The notes under the pieces are model-generated. The model was not told the DNA's origin and made no database searches. It was given only the letters and a program-made list of their open reading frames with translations. From NCBI GenBank assembly GCA_023213315.1, contig JAKCPI010015774.1, positions 18,581 through 82,580 of the forward strand: a stretch of 64,000 bases of DNA. Direction: 5' to 3'. Each line of letters opens with the position of its first letter. The first letter of the stretch is position 1. Source of the DNA: Euborellia annulipes. Lineage: Eukaryota > Arthropoda > Insecta > Dermaptera > Anisolabididae. Positions 53,791 to 64,000 of this stretch are shown piece after piece. The position numbers and the translations under genes are program-made.

Positions 53791-55058
53791 TAGCACTTGG
53801 CGATTGAATACTATAATTTTACAAAAGAGAACTTCATTTAAAAAATTGAAATAAAAAAAGAATTAGCCGCCCTGGTAGTCAAATTTCCTCCTCTCAAATG
53901 AACATGGATCTTTTCAAAACAGGCGTCTGCGTCTGCGTCTGCGTCTTCGTTCTGTAAAACTCTCAGAAACGAAAATAATAATCATAGTTATTAATTAAAT
54001 TATTTCTCAAGCTTTAAACAAAAAAATTCAATGACGTAAGTTGAAAATTAAAATTTATTGTTATTTTTACCTCCTCTAGGGGCCGGACTCTCAAGACAAG
54101 TTTTCTAAGGAGGTAAAATTTAGCAACAAAAAAATATATTTGTAGAATAAAAAAAAAAAAAAATGCGCTGGATAAAATCAGAATATTTAATAAATTTCAA
54201 TTGAATATTTTCCATGATTAGAAATTTTTTTTTTAATCAAATTTAAATTTTGTTATTTTATCTTTTTTTTTTTTGTTGAAAATTTGATTGATTTGCTTGG
54301 CGTTCGTTCCCCAGAGCAGCTGTCCAGTTTGCATTTATACTGCAGAAACCTCTACCCCTTGGGAGGGTAAAAAGTGAAGGAAGCCTAACTTCCGAGTTGC
54401 CCTTTTCAGTGTTTAAATATACCTCTGATTAATAAATAAATACTAAATCAACTCAAAAATCGAACGTTCATTTAAAAAGAACAAATGAATATGAATAAAT
54501 TTATAAATAAAGAGTGGAAAAAAATATGAATTGAAAATCATTTGAATTTTTATCTCGTCTAAAGACAAAAAATGTTTAAAGGTATTGTAAAATAATTTCT
54601 AAAAAAATCTATAAAACTTTAAGGCGTGTCCAAATTTATTTTGATACTTATAATATACTCTACGTCACTAAGCAACTGATTAAATTTAAATTCGATTCTC
54701 TCTATTTTGTAAATACAAATGATTGTAATTTATTTAAATTTAATTCATAAACTATAATATTTAACGAATTCCTCGAGCAATTGTTTAAATGAACCAGATG
54801 ATTAGAATACAATCTCCGTCCTAAACAAAATTCGAATTGAAAAGATAATTTAATAATGAAAAAATAATTTATTCATTGAATTTAGCAGGAAGAGGTAAGA
54901 CGTAAATTAGGTTTGTGAATTTGAAAGGCTTTTGTGGTCCAGCGATCTTGCCTTCTAAAAGAACTTGACTTATTATTAATTGTTTTAAGTTAATTATTTT
55001 ATTCAAACTGTTTAAGTTTATCTCCTCAAATAATAACCAGTGACAGTTAACACACACC
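53791..55058. other. Gene-free interval
   Basis: Includes a (GTCTGC)n hexamer run at 53926-53950 and a balanced patch at 54296-54415 (CCCCAGAGCAGCTGTCCAG). No exon. Confidence 0.3.
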
Positions 55059-55915
55059 CAGGTCTATTCTCTAAAAACAAAATTTAACATCAACAAATGG
55101 GAACAAAGTTTTAACTGCGACGTTAACATGTTATTTTTTAGCACCAGGTGTTAACGACTCATATGAAGATAGCTATGATTTCTACTTGCTCGTGTTTTTA
55201 CACCCATCTATAACCTCTCGCGCATGCGCGTTACTAACTTGATTTGCTATTTTCAATCTAGTAGGCCTAGCTGACACACCAGCGTTAAAAAATGCTATTC
55301 TCTAAACAAAGTTTTAACAGCGACGTTAACATGTTGCTTTTATTTCAAAGCTGTCAAAATCATAACCTTAAAGACGCCATTTTTATGCATTAAATACGGC
55401 GTTAAAATATTAAAGGCACCCCCTAGACCAGTGGCGTATTCAGGGGGCCGGGCCCCCCAAAGCCTTTTCCAAAACAAAAAAATACCTATTGTTTTCCCTA
55501 ATGAATTTCTTTTTTTATTAATTATTTTATTAACTCTCATAAATTCTAAAATCTAAAAAAAAAAAAACATAAATAATTGAAAAAATCTCTAATATTTACG
55601 AATTTTGTATTAAAATTATTTTTTATTTCAAGAAAAAAAATTTTATTTTATTTGTTTTTATTTCTCTTTAAAATTTGTCTACTTTAAGTTTCTTGGAGAA
55701 GGGGGGGGGTTTCTAAAAACTTTTGCTCCCCCCCCCCCCAAGCAGAAATCTAGGCTACGCTACTGCCCTAGACATGACTTTAATTTTTAACATTATTAAC
55801 TAAATGTTAACGCTTTTGCTTACAGAATAGCAATATGAGGCAAGAAAGAGTTAAAATGAATTAACACTGTTTACAGATGTTAAAAGTTAACGTTTATGCT
55901 TAGAGAATAGACCTG
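55059..55915. mobile_element. Family K element with CAGGTCTATTCTCTAA ends
   Basis: Perfect 16-base inverted ends CAGGTCTATTCTCTAA (55059-55074) and its complement (55900-55915). Inside, the words CTATTCTCTAAACAAAG and ACGTTAACATGTT recur around 55303-55337, suggesting a second internal end. Flanking octamers do not match. A hAT element is nested at 55429-55765. Confidence 0.7.
55429..55765. mobile_element. Non-autonomous hAT element nested in K
   Basis: Ends CAGTGGCGTATTCAGGGG and GGCTACGCTACTG, perfect duplication CCCTAGAC (55421-55428 and 55766-55773). G and C runs at the inner flanks; 337 bases, no transposase. Confidence 0.93.
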
Positions 55916-56539
55916 AATCAAAATTATAAATACACATTATAAGAAGAATATTTAGATATGTATTTAATTATTATTCGTGTCGCCTTCGCGAATTTGAAAC
56001 GTGTTTTAATGTTATTTTCAATAGATGCTTTTTCTGGAGGCGGAGACTCGCATTTTTTTCAAATCATCTTTCTAGATAGGACCGATCTGTAACAGTTGAT
56101 GTGCAACATCAAATCGCCTGTTAAGATGGATTAAACAGATATTACGATTTCATGTTGCGACAAATGTAAACATGTTTTAATAAAGCAGAGATAAAAACTG
56201 TGAGTAATATATAAGCGAGAGGTCAAAAGTCGCTTTTCGCCCTCTTGTTAAACATGCATCCAAGGGAAATTGGCAAAGGTAAACTAATAAATTTTTATTG
56301 AGCAAGTATTTTAAGATATGATGTTTCATTCAACTAATCAAATTGTTTTTAATTAATTTTTTTTTTTTTTAATTTGCTTTGAAATTATCGATTTACTAAT
56401 TTTTATTTCAAGTGAAGAGAAGGGCATGAATTTCTCAGCCACACATCACTTATATTAATTTTATACTTATATATAATAATTTTGCCAAATTAGAGAAATT
56501 GTACATGGCTGGGATTAAATAAGCTCGATCCTTACCTCA
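55916..56539. other. Partly unique interval
   Basis: Segment 55975-56280 is more balanced (GATCTGTAACAGTTGATGTG, TCATGTTGCGACAAATG) and may be regulatory; the rest is AT-rich. No exon. Confidence 0.25.
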
Positions 56540-57385
56540 AAACTCAGCCAAATTTTTTATTCAACTTTGTCTGTTCGTCCTGACTCATAGAACAATTTTC
56601 AAATCAGGAAATTTTGTATGTAAGAGAATGTCACAAATGAAAAAGTACTTCAGTAACTTGTACTATTTAGCCGATTTTGTTCAAAAACTTATTTTGAATG
56701 TCCGGGAGAGTACCTACTTAAATATAAAATTCCAATCTCGTAGCTCTATTCATTCATGCTTAAAATAGACAAAGAGACCAATTTGCGGGACCCACTTTTT
56801 TGGACTCAGGGGTCCTCAAAACGTGTATATCCATCAAAATCTCGAATTCAAATTTTTGACATGATCGCAATACTTTCTCTCTATATAGGTAAGAGAAAGT
56901 AAAAAGTACTGGAGTAGAATAACTTTGATTAAATTTTACTTTAAATAATTTTTAAGGATCCTTTTGAATCGATCCCCATGGGATTTAATATTGGCTCTAT
57001 GGAAGGAAAAACCGGAAAATGAATTTGAAAAATCTGAAATACATCAGTAAAGTCTACTTCATACAAGAAAAATTCACGAAAAATTTTACTGATATACTTT
57101 TTAAATGGCATATAAAAAAATAGTTGATTTATATGAATTTTAAAAAAGAAAAAGATTCATATTCTGCTAGCATGGCAACCATTTCTCTTATCTTTCCTAT
57201 GAAGTACAAAAGTAAAGTAGGCTTCAAAATATTTCAAGGGTAAAATGAGAATATACGTTTTAAAGAGCATGTAAAAAATAGCTGATTTGTGAATTTTAAA
57301 CAAAATCGTTGGAGCGAAAAACCGAAAAAAAAACTGAAAAAGTACATCAGTAAAATATTAGTATTCTTTGGCCGATTTTGTAAAA
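56540..57385 (-). mobile_element. Family D, two juxtaposed truncated copies
   Basis: 56640-56900 carries the D end (ACTCAGGGGTCCTCAAAACG, hairpin CTTTCTCTCTATATAGG). Then 56980-57385 restarts with D interior (CCATAGAG-type words inverted relative to 51660, GCTAGCATGGCAACC, CTTTGGCCGATTTTG). The order is not collinear with D6, so rearrangement or two insertions occurred. Confidence 0.7.
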
Positions 57386-58307
57386 TATTGAATATTTATA
57401 ACAAAAAAACAAAGACCAGGATAAATTAATTTTGGCACAAATTTAGAGTAGCAGCGGGAAAAAAGGAAATTTAACTTGCAAAGCGGGATTTACGGTAAAA
57501 ATAAAATGCCAATCTCCTGTTCAAAATACATGTCCCAATATTTACCCATTTTTTGTTTCTTATTTATTTGTTAGCTCTTGTGAAGGAGGGGGGGGGGGTT
57601 GGGTGGGGGACGATGACATCAGCGCCGCAAGGCATTTTTTATACACCTGCTTATTATTATATTTATAAAACAGGAAGAAATTTCTTTATTTAATTTTTAT
57701 TTGAAGCAAGAGAAAATGGGGATTTTTTTAGTGACGTCTTCGGAATCCGGAACCCGGGTTCGACCCCCGGCTAGAGGCCTCTGTTACTCACATTTCGCCC
57801 ATTTGCAATTCAATTGTTTCTCTCCGATATTTCCGTTTATCAATTTTTGTCGGTACATATTTCGTAGCACTTATCTGATTCAATATCCATTATACAACGG
57901 CAGAGAAATAAATCGTGATTTTCCCCTTCTTGTAAAAACATGAATGCTTCTATTGTAAGGCAATTCGTAGGCCGTCTTGCTAATATTATTCTCTATTTGC
58001 TCGAGTCTAATCAATGCGAATCTTAACTGAAGTAGATAGACAAGCAGCTAGCTCTACTATAATTTTATAAAAGGGTGAGGTGAACAAATGTCAAACGATT
58101 TACGGAAACTGGAAAATTAAAGCCGGCCGATTTATAGCTTTTCAATACCAACCAATTAAATAAATAATAAATAAATCTAGCAGCCTAGTAAGTAATACTT
58201 ATCTGGTGTAAAGAATTAATAACATTTGTTTTTTGTTATGAAAATAATACGACTTCGAATGAATATTTATTTACAAGGACGACTATAGAAATTTTTAAAA
58301 AAGAATG
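57386..58307. other. Gene-free interval with tRNA-like fragment
   Basis: G run near 57588. At 57755-57776 AACCCGGGTTCGACCCCCGG is a strong box-B-like word preceded by TTAGTGACGTCTTCGG, perhaps a degraded tRNA or SINE head. No complete cloverleaf was built. Confidence 0.35.
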
Positions 58308-58737
58308 CAATGAACCAGGGAGGTAGGGAGGGACATTGAGCTGAGAAGAGAGTCGACCGCCTACGTCACGGCTACGTCACGTCCGCCATCTTGGATTGGG
58401 CAAAACATTGAAATATCCATTGAACCCAATATAAAATTATATATAGTTTAATAAAGATTTTCAATATTATACTGCCCCCTAAATAAATAAATGAATAAAC
58501 GGACTATTTAAAATTATAGTTTCTTTATTTTTTTAGGTTTTTAGTTCACAAAAAAATTAAAATCAGAAAAAAAGTAAATATTTTTAAGAGCGCAAAAATT
58601 TCCTAATTAAGTGATATAAGCTATTTGAGATGTTTTTTTACTTATAAAAATTGAATAATAATCTCTCAAAAATAGAAAGTTTAAATAAATTTCAAATAAT
58701 AATTGATATTATACGGTGTCATTTATCATTGCCAAGG

Positions 58738-58925
58738 AGTTAAGGTGCGCGTTTCGAGATGCTGAGTTTGAAAGGTTGCGGCCACAATTTTGAAGCTATC
58801 GAACTCAAATTTTTTTTTTAATTAAAGCTTTTTAAAATATCTACAACTTTTAGAAGCTCTTTTTTATGATTTTCAAGATTCAAGATTTTTTTAGATTAAG
58901 CACATTAAATAAAATCTGAATATGG
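58738..58925 (+). repeat. Family J repeat inside hAT
   Basis: Matches 9545-9720 in the same orientation: GTTAAGGTGCGCG, TTGCGGCCACAATTTTG, AAATATCTACAACTTTTAG. Confidence 0.65.
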
Positions 58926-59036
58926 GAAATTGAAATATTCAGCAATAAGTTGGATAATAAACTGTTCAAATTTTATAAAATTTAGACAGTAACTTAATGA
59001 CCATATCTTGGAAAAAATAAATATATTAAATAGAGT

Positions 59037-59118
59037 CAGACCAAAACAAGATTTTCAGCCGAAATCGAAACTTGTATTTCATATACAAAAATTGGCCGAA
59101 ACTTTGGCCGATTCCTAA
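59037..59118 (-). repeat. Family M repeat inside hAT
   Basis: The minus strand has GGAATCGGCCAAAGTTTCGG and GAAATACAAGTTTCG, as at 1125-1215. Confidence 0.55.
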
Positions 59119-60264
59119 TATTAAATATATATATTTTCATCTAAATTTGTATTGTATCATACCGATGAAGGGAACAAACGTCCTCGAAGTTTCTGTAATT
59201 AAATAAATTAATAAAATTTCTATTCCAGTAGAAGTAGAAGACAGTCGTTTAATTGCTTTTAAAATTTCTATATATTTTTTCTTTAATAATTCCTCACACT
59301 TATCAGCAAACCTACATGCCGCCAGAAATGTTTGGGATAATGGGAAAAAATAGATCGTCAATTAAAAATCTTATAAAAATGTTTTTTAATTTGCTTTTAT
59401 TTTACACAAGAAAAAATTGTCTTAATTCTTCTTAATGAAAAGAATGGAATTTCAAAATTTTTTTCTGTCTTCCCATGTGAGTATTTAACAAAGTTACCCA
59501 AAAATAAGTTTAGCACATATTAGGCCTATTATGTAATTCCCATATAATGTATCACTTCATGTATAATCATCACTTACGAGTGAAAAGTTATCTTCTTTGT
59601 AGTCTCTTCTAATTTTTGCCTTTTGCTTTTGTATTGTGGATCGGTACTGTTTTTTTGGAACAAACATAAGCCGAGAAATTAACCATGATTCTTCCTTTAA
59701 AAAAAAAAATCCTATGAGAAAAAATCAATAGAAATAAATAAATAATGTTAAAAAACTACCTATTTGATAGTAAAAAAAAAAAAAATAGAAAAATAAAAGT
59801 TTTAACCTCAAAAAGAGTTGTCAATAAATTTAAAAATATATTAATTATTTAACTTCGATATAAGATAAATAAGGGCAAAATAATCATAAAAACATACCTT
59901 ATATATTATATGATAAATAGTTGATATTATTAATTATTTATTCAATAGTTATTCGCTTGTTATTTTGTTACTTTTTACACAGACTCTAATGCAAGGTTCT
60001 AATGTTTTGCCCAATCCAAGATGGCCGATAAGCTTCTTCACCCTCCCACTTCGGTCGACACTTACCTCGCCTATGTTCGCAGCTTATTGTCCCTCCCTAC
60101 CTCCCTGCAATGAACCGATAGTTTATTAAAAAAATAAAAAATAAAAAAATGGCCATTCGAAAATTAATCACATTTTAAAATTTTTGAAGATTGTTGTTTA
60201 TATTTGATTTTTTTTTTTAATATATAGGCTTAGATTTAAAATTGAATACTCAGGGGCTTAGACC

Positions 60265-60312
60265 AAGTGAGTATGTGGATGGCGACCATGAGCTACCCGA
60301 AATACGGCTGGA
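60265..60312 (+). repeat. Family L repeat copy
   Basis: GAGTATGTGGATGGCGACCA, then TGAGCTACCCGAAATACGG: one of the clearest L copies. Confidence 0.55.
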
Positions 60313-60513
60313 ATTTTTTAACTTTATGCTAGACGTTGATGCGGTTCTTGTTTCTCATCTCGGTCATTATATTTGTACCTAGTAATATGGGAAGAAGTAC
60401 TAGTTGTAAAAAAATTTCGCAAGTCATTTAATGACTTCCTTGCAAATTTAATGTTAATTTTTTCTTTAAAGTTTATTTAATTAATTTTAAATACAACTTT
60501 TTAATAAATCTTT

Positions 60514-60845
60514 GCCCTTGGCTCAGAGGTAGAGCATTAGCTTGTGGTGCCAAAGGTCAAATGTTCGCATCCCGTCTAAAGCAAAAAAAATTATTTCAAT
60601 TGAATTGGTTGCCAATCAATTGAATTAAATAAGGACGGGGTCTAAATTTGGCCTCAGTTGCTGAAAAAGACCTTAAACAAATATAAAATACCATCTGTAA
60701 AGTCATCCCAATTGATTTTGATAGATGAAAATTTTCGCTGGGTAACTCGTAGAGACAACTTTCGGAGAATAAATACCAGTTGGCACTAAAAGTGCCTGAT
60801 GTGCTCGAGAGAGCCTTGAGATTAGGCAACCAAAATGCATAGTCG
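60514..60845 (+). repeat. tRNA-derived SINE family H, long copy
   Basis: The head GCCCTTGGCTCAGAGGTAGA (box A) with an anticodon-arm-like TTAGCTTGTGGTGCCAA (GTG in anticodon position, histidine-like) and box B AAATGTTCGCATCCC resembles a tRNA. The acceptor arms pair only partly, so it is not a working tRNA gene. The body continues with TTGGTTGCCAATCAATTG and ends near GTGCCTGATGTGCTCGAGAG, GCCTTGAG. A truncated copy lies at 34389-34475. Confidence 0.72.
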
Positions 60846-60902
60846 TCGGAAATGTTGTCTTAAAAGCAACTTTTCTCTTGATTTATTTATTTAAAAAATA
60901 TT

Positions 60903-60965
60903 GGCTTAGGTGACTAAGCTCAAGGCTCACTCGCGAGCACATCAGGCATTTCTCGCGCCGACTGT
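60903..60965 (-). repeat. SINE family H 3' fragment, inverted
   Basis: CAAGGCTCACTCGCGAGCAC followed by ATCAGGCA is the reverse of the H tail at 60785-60825. Confidence 0.5.
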
Positions 60966-61107
60966 ACGTCGCTCTTTCAACATTTTATTTGTAAATATTT
61001 TGATCGGCAATTTTTAGAACAAAATATGTTTTGACAGGGGTTCGTGTCATGCAGATACAAACAATTTTAAAGAAGCACCCATTATTGGCTCTAAAGTATT
61101 TTATAAT

Positions 61108-61766
61108 TAGGGCTCGAATTTATAGGCACTGAAAATCTTTAAATAGGCAGGCAACTAAGCACTAAAAATTATTAAAATAGGCACTTAAAAAGGCATTTAT
61201 TGTAAAAATAGGCACTTAAAAAGGCATTATTTAAGAAATAATATAAAAAATTTAAAAAATTGATGTCTTATTTTTGGTAATCTCGTGTGGCTGGTCGCAC
61301 AGCACACGATCTTTTCTTAATTTCGGTAATTTAAAGGCGCATTCTGTACTTGTTTGCCACAATATAAATACAAATCTAATTTTTAAAATTTTACATTAAA
61401 AATAAATTTTTTTTTTTCGAAAAAAGTATTTTTTTTTTTTGAAAAAAAAGTTTTTTTTTTCAAATCTCGGGGGGGGGGAGTAATTACCCCCTTTACCCCT
61501 CCCCCTTTGAAATATTTTCTTGATAATTCAAAAAATTTTAAATTTAGGCTATGTATAGCTCGTAAAAAATTGAAATTGGCTATTTGAACTTAAAATAGGC
61601 GCTAAAAAAGGCATTTATAGATGAAATAGGCACCAAAACCCAGAATCGGCCAAAATAGGCATTATAGGCACTATTCAGAATTTCATGAAACGTATACATA
61701 TCATATTGGCCTAAATTTTAAGCCATAAATTAAAAAAAAGGCAAATAGGGCGAAATTCGAGCCCTA
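61108..61766. mobile_element. hAT-like element family C, short copy
   Basis: Termini TAGGGCTCGAATTTATAGGC and GGGCGAAATTCGAGCCCTA, perfect duplication TTTATAAT (61100-61107 and 61767-61774). The interior matches 7743-8802 without its 400-base extra segment and includes the shared module CTGGTCGCACAGCACAC. Confidence 0.95.
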
Positions 61767-61774
61767 TTTATAAT

Positions 61775-62029
61775 AGTGCTAGGGTCCTAAATATACAGTA
61801 TTTTAATATTTAGCGTTAGTTCAGCCACAATACAAGCAAAATCTTGTGAGCATGTTTATCACTACTCACACTTAGCTTTAATTAGCTTTTTTCTAATTTT
61901 TTAAGCATAAAAATAATTAGCTTAAAAAATATAGATTGTTGTTTCAATTAATTAATAGATTATTGATAAATAAAAACAAATTTTTGTTTAAAAAGTCCAT
62001 CCAGATGGTTCAAGGAAAGGAGGGTTAAC
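61775..62029. other. AT-rich spacer
   Basis: Nothing recognised. Confidence 0.3.
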
Positions 62030-62150
62030 GGAGGGCAGTCGGATTCGAACTGAGACCTGCAGGAAATAATAACTCACCTGATGGAAGCACAGGGTCGCTA
62101 ACAGACACACGCACACGCACACGCACACACATAAACACACGTGTGGCCCT
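62030..62150 (-). repeat. SINE-like fragment plus (CA)n
   Basis: The minus strand has TCAGTTCGAATCCGACTGCC (strong box B) downstream of TTAGCGACCCTGTGC (box-A-like). A CA/GCAC microsatellite lies at 62104-62140. Single copy here, so the class is tentative. Confidence 0.4.
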
Positions 62151-62599
62151 TGAATGTCCCTCACTAACAAACCCAAACAGTGAATCATTGATATATCGCA
62201 TCGGCTGGATATTGTTATTTCTTAAAAAGCCTAGCGATATTTTATACGCTCCAACCTTAACTAATAAATGAGCTATAAATATAATTTATCTAGCTGTAAT
62301 TTAAACTATTTTATTCTTTCCTATTTACACTCGTCGTCCTCACTAGAGCAATAGTGCAGCTAAACATTTTTTTTTTTTTTATTTGCTTCCATTAGAAAGT
62401 CAAGTTTTATATGTGACAAAAACTTTTTATTAAAATAAATAAATACTATTATTTACTTCATAATACGAATATTGTAATTCAATTATTCATTTTAACAACT
62501 TTTTCTTTTGTGTTCCTTATTTTTATTTTTATTAAACACAAAGGGCGGGTTGCCTACCTCTTAATAATCAAAAATAAATATAAAACTTATGGCAGTTGT

Positions 62600-62800
62600 T
62601 GAGTGTGTGGATGGCGACCATGGGCGTAGCTAGGGAATTTGGCTGGGGGCAGACATCCTCCGGGGGTCCAGGAAGGCCCCATATTGTCTTAATTTTTCTT
62701 GGGGGTACGGGCCTTCTGGGAGGGACCGAGGCCCCCAGGGACCGCCCTATCTACGCCCATGATGGCGACCACGACTTAACCTGGCTAAGGCTGGTATTTC
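62600..62800 (+). repeat. Family L repeat split by a hAT element
   Basis: GAGTGTGTGGATGGCGACCA is cut by the 62619-62761 element and resumes as ATGGCGACCACGACTTAACC, then TGGCTAAGG. Confidence 0.55.
62619..62761. mobile_element. Miniature hAT element, 143 bases
   Basis: Ends CATGGGCGTAGCTAGG and CCTATCTACGCCCATG, perfect duplication ATGGCGAC (62611-62618 and 62762-62769). Same terminus type as 4774-5023. Interior GC-rich. Confidence 0.95.
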
Positions 62801-62903
62801 CCCCTTCCTCATTTAGTATCAGACTCATTTCACGGTTATAACAATGTTATTAATATCTCTCCGATTCTGAATTCTTTTTTTTTATTCTTGTGTGCCATTC
62901 AGA

Positions 62904-63132
62904 CAGTGGCGTCATTTAAGGGGGGGGGGGGTAGGCATTTGTCCCCCTGCTCTGATCCTTTTTAAATTTTAGGCCTATATTGTTCTAAATAAAACATTTC
63001 AAAATATATCTTCGCGTACATAAACTGTAAAAAATTAATTTAATTAAATATCTTTTGGCCAAATTTGAGATGTAAGTAAATTTTAAGAAAAAAATTTGAC
63101 ACCCCCAAGAAAAAGTTGACATGACGCTACTC
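62904..63132. mobile_element. hAT family A, diverged copy
   Basis: Left end CAGTGGCGTCATTTAAGG and right end GTTGACATGACGCTACT, interior matching 15982-16253. The flanking octamers agree only partly, so the end or the duplication has mutated. Confidence 0.85.
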
Positions 63133-63438
63133 CATATTTATCCAAATCAATTGATAGCCCAGATTATTTAAATGGATAAGAAATAAAACACCGGCTCTTA
63201 GAAAATGAAGCGAGATCTCTACATATGTAGGTCTATAGATAAGCGATAATTATTTATTCAAGTTTTCTAAGTAAATTGAAATGTTACTTTGCTTTTTTAT
63301 TAAAATTTTTTAACAAATTTAATTTGCTTATAAATAACAAAACCCAATTAAAGTTTAATTAATTCTTTGCTAAGATTTTTTCTTTCTCATTAAGACAGAT
63401 ATAATAGTGTATGAAATATTGAAAATTTAAATTAACAT

Positions 63439-63625
63439 GTTTCAATAAGAAATCTCATTTCATCAGATTACATAAAAGCAAATAATTATCAATAAATTTT
63501 ATAGTGCATATGCTCCCTCCTTCAATGGAAATCCCCCCTCGGAGGCGTAGCCTCTATTACAATCTATTATATTATAAACTTTTTATACTTCCTACCTAAT
63601 GAAATGAGATTTCTGATTGAAACAT
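63439..63625. repeat. Short inverted repeat
   Basis: TGTTTCAATAAGAAATCTC near 63441 pairs with GAGATTTCTGATTGAAACA near 63605 (about 28 bases with one mismatch), around a loop of roughly 130 bases containing GGAGGCGTAGCCTC. Possible miniature element. Confidence 0.55.
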
Positions 63626-63739
63626 CTCGAATTAAATACAACGTAAAAAATTGTTCATTAACAAATAATATTTATTAGAAATAATTATTAGGACAATTGA
63701 GATACGATCTTCTTTTAATATTACAGCGTTTTTTTTTTT

Positions 63740-64000
63740 TTTTGCTTTCTTAAGGCGCTTAGGGAGGCAAAACTGTTCGCATGTTTTTGCCTATAAGATG
63801 GCGTTAGGGGTCTTAAAAATGTACCCAAAAGCCCAACTATTACGAAAATTTGTCAACAGATGGCAGGATAAGTCTATATTTAATCTCATGTATTTGTTAT
63901 TTGTTTGATTTTCATTGATCTTTTAATAAAGAATAGTTTATAAATATTATTATATATTATATATCATTTATAACAGCATAAAAATATATAAATATAGGCT
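63740..64000 (+). repeat. Family O repeat, runs off window
   Basis: Matches the reverse complement of 41279-41612, from AAAACTGTTCGCATGTTTTTGCC to the final AAATATAGGCT. The right boundary is outside the window. Confidence 0.6.

Larger units (their letters stand above)
58316..60107. mobile_element. 1.8 kb hAT element with long terminal repeats
   Basis: Ends CAGGGAGGTAGGGAGGGACA and its complement extend as imperfect inverted repeats of about 100 bases, to CCATCTTGGATTGGGCAAAA. Perfect 8-base duplication CAATGAAC (58308-58315 and 60108-60115). The interior contains family J (58738-58925), family M (59037-59118) and AT-rich DNA. No recognisable transposase remains; short frames near 59137-59435 are without motifs. 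Confidence 0.93.

Noticed and set aside
57735..57795. Functional tRNA gene
   Set aside because: Only a box-B-like stem is convincing; no complete cloverleaf could be assembled.
59137..59361. hAT transposase fragment
   Set aside because: The 74-codon minus-strand frame inside the hAT element shows no dimerisation-domain or DDE motifs.
60514..60590. Functional tRNA-His gene
   Set aside because: Acceptor arms pair only partly and the same head is linked to a SINE body with a second copy, so it is a tRNA-derived repeat.

Overview
This is an AT-rich, intron- or intergenic-type stretch of an animal nuclear genome. There is no bacterial-style gene layout and no open frame much longer than 150 codons. 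Microsatellites and poly-A/poly-C tracts are common, TAGGCCTA-like words recur, and repeats are densely nested. The repeat types (hAT and piggyBac miniature elements, Helitron-like ends, tRNA-derived SINEs, hammerhead-like inverted-repeat elements) fit an invertebrate metazoan, perhaps an arthropod. I cannot name the species from sequence alone. No complete protein-coding gene is visible.

Layout. 1-1.7 kb: a piggyBac-family fragment, a hammerhead-like inverted-repeat element and a hAT element with a nested hairpin element. 2-6.5 kb: a possible regulatory block, a SINE and a hAT element. 6.5-7.5 kb: a giant palindrome with about 466-base arms. 7.7-10 kb: a 1.06 kb hAT element and a Helitron-like/J-family composite. 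10.6-11 and 14.2-15.5 kb: unique, more balanced sequence that looks like conserved regulatory DNA. 16-21.9 kb: hAT, D-family and foldback elements. 22-29 kb: alternating unique blocks and D, E, hAT and SINE copies. 29.8-34.5 kb: a foldback, a composite piggyBac element with a transposase relic, two more hAT elements and a SINE. 35.2-37.4 kb: a Helitron-like element swollen by about 15 copies of a 117-base minisatellite. 38.5-43 kb: D family, a reversed Helitron end and a hammerhead-bearing palindrome. 44.5-44.8 kb: a GC-rich candidate promoter and first exon with a strong splice donor. 47.9-48.8 kb: two more hammerhead-like inverted-repeat elements. 51-57.4 kb: three to four D copies and a composite with a nested hAT. 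58.3-64 kb: a 1.8 kb hAT with long terminal repeats, a tRNA-derived SINE, another C-type hAT and three further miniature elements.

The strongest direct evidence is 12 mobile elements, each flanked by a perfect 8-base target duplication and bounded by inverted CAG/CAT/TAG-type termini (hAT signature). The most interesting signal is a recurring CTGANGA ... GAAA arrangement inside several otherwise unrelated inverted-repeat elements. In the 48.6-48.8 kb palindrome it can be folded into a complete hammerhead ribozyme layout, with stems I, II and III flush to the core. A second unexplained signal is a roughly 90-base module shared by three different repeat families (about ten occurrences). The unique blocks between repeats, and the single candidate first exon, are compatible with a regulatory desert or large first intron of a gene extending beyond the window. 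That is inference.
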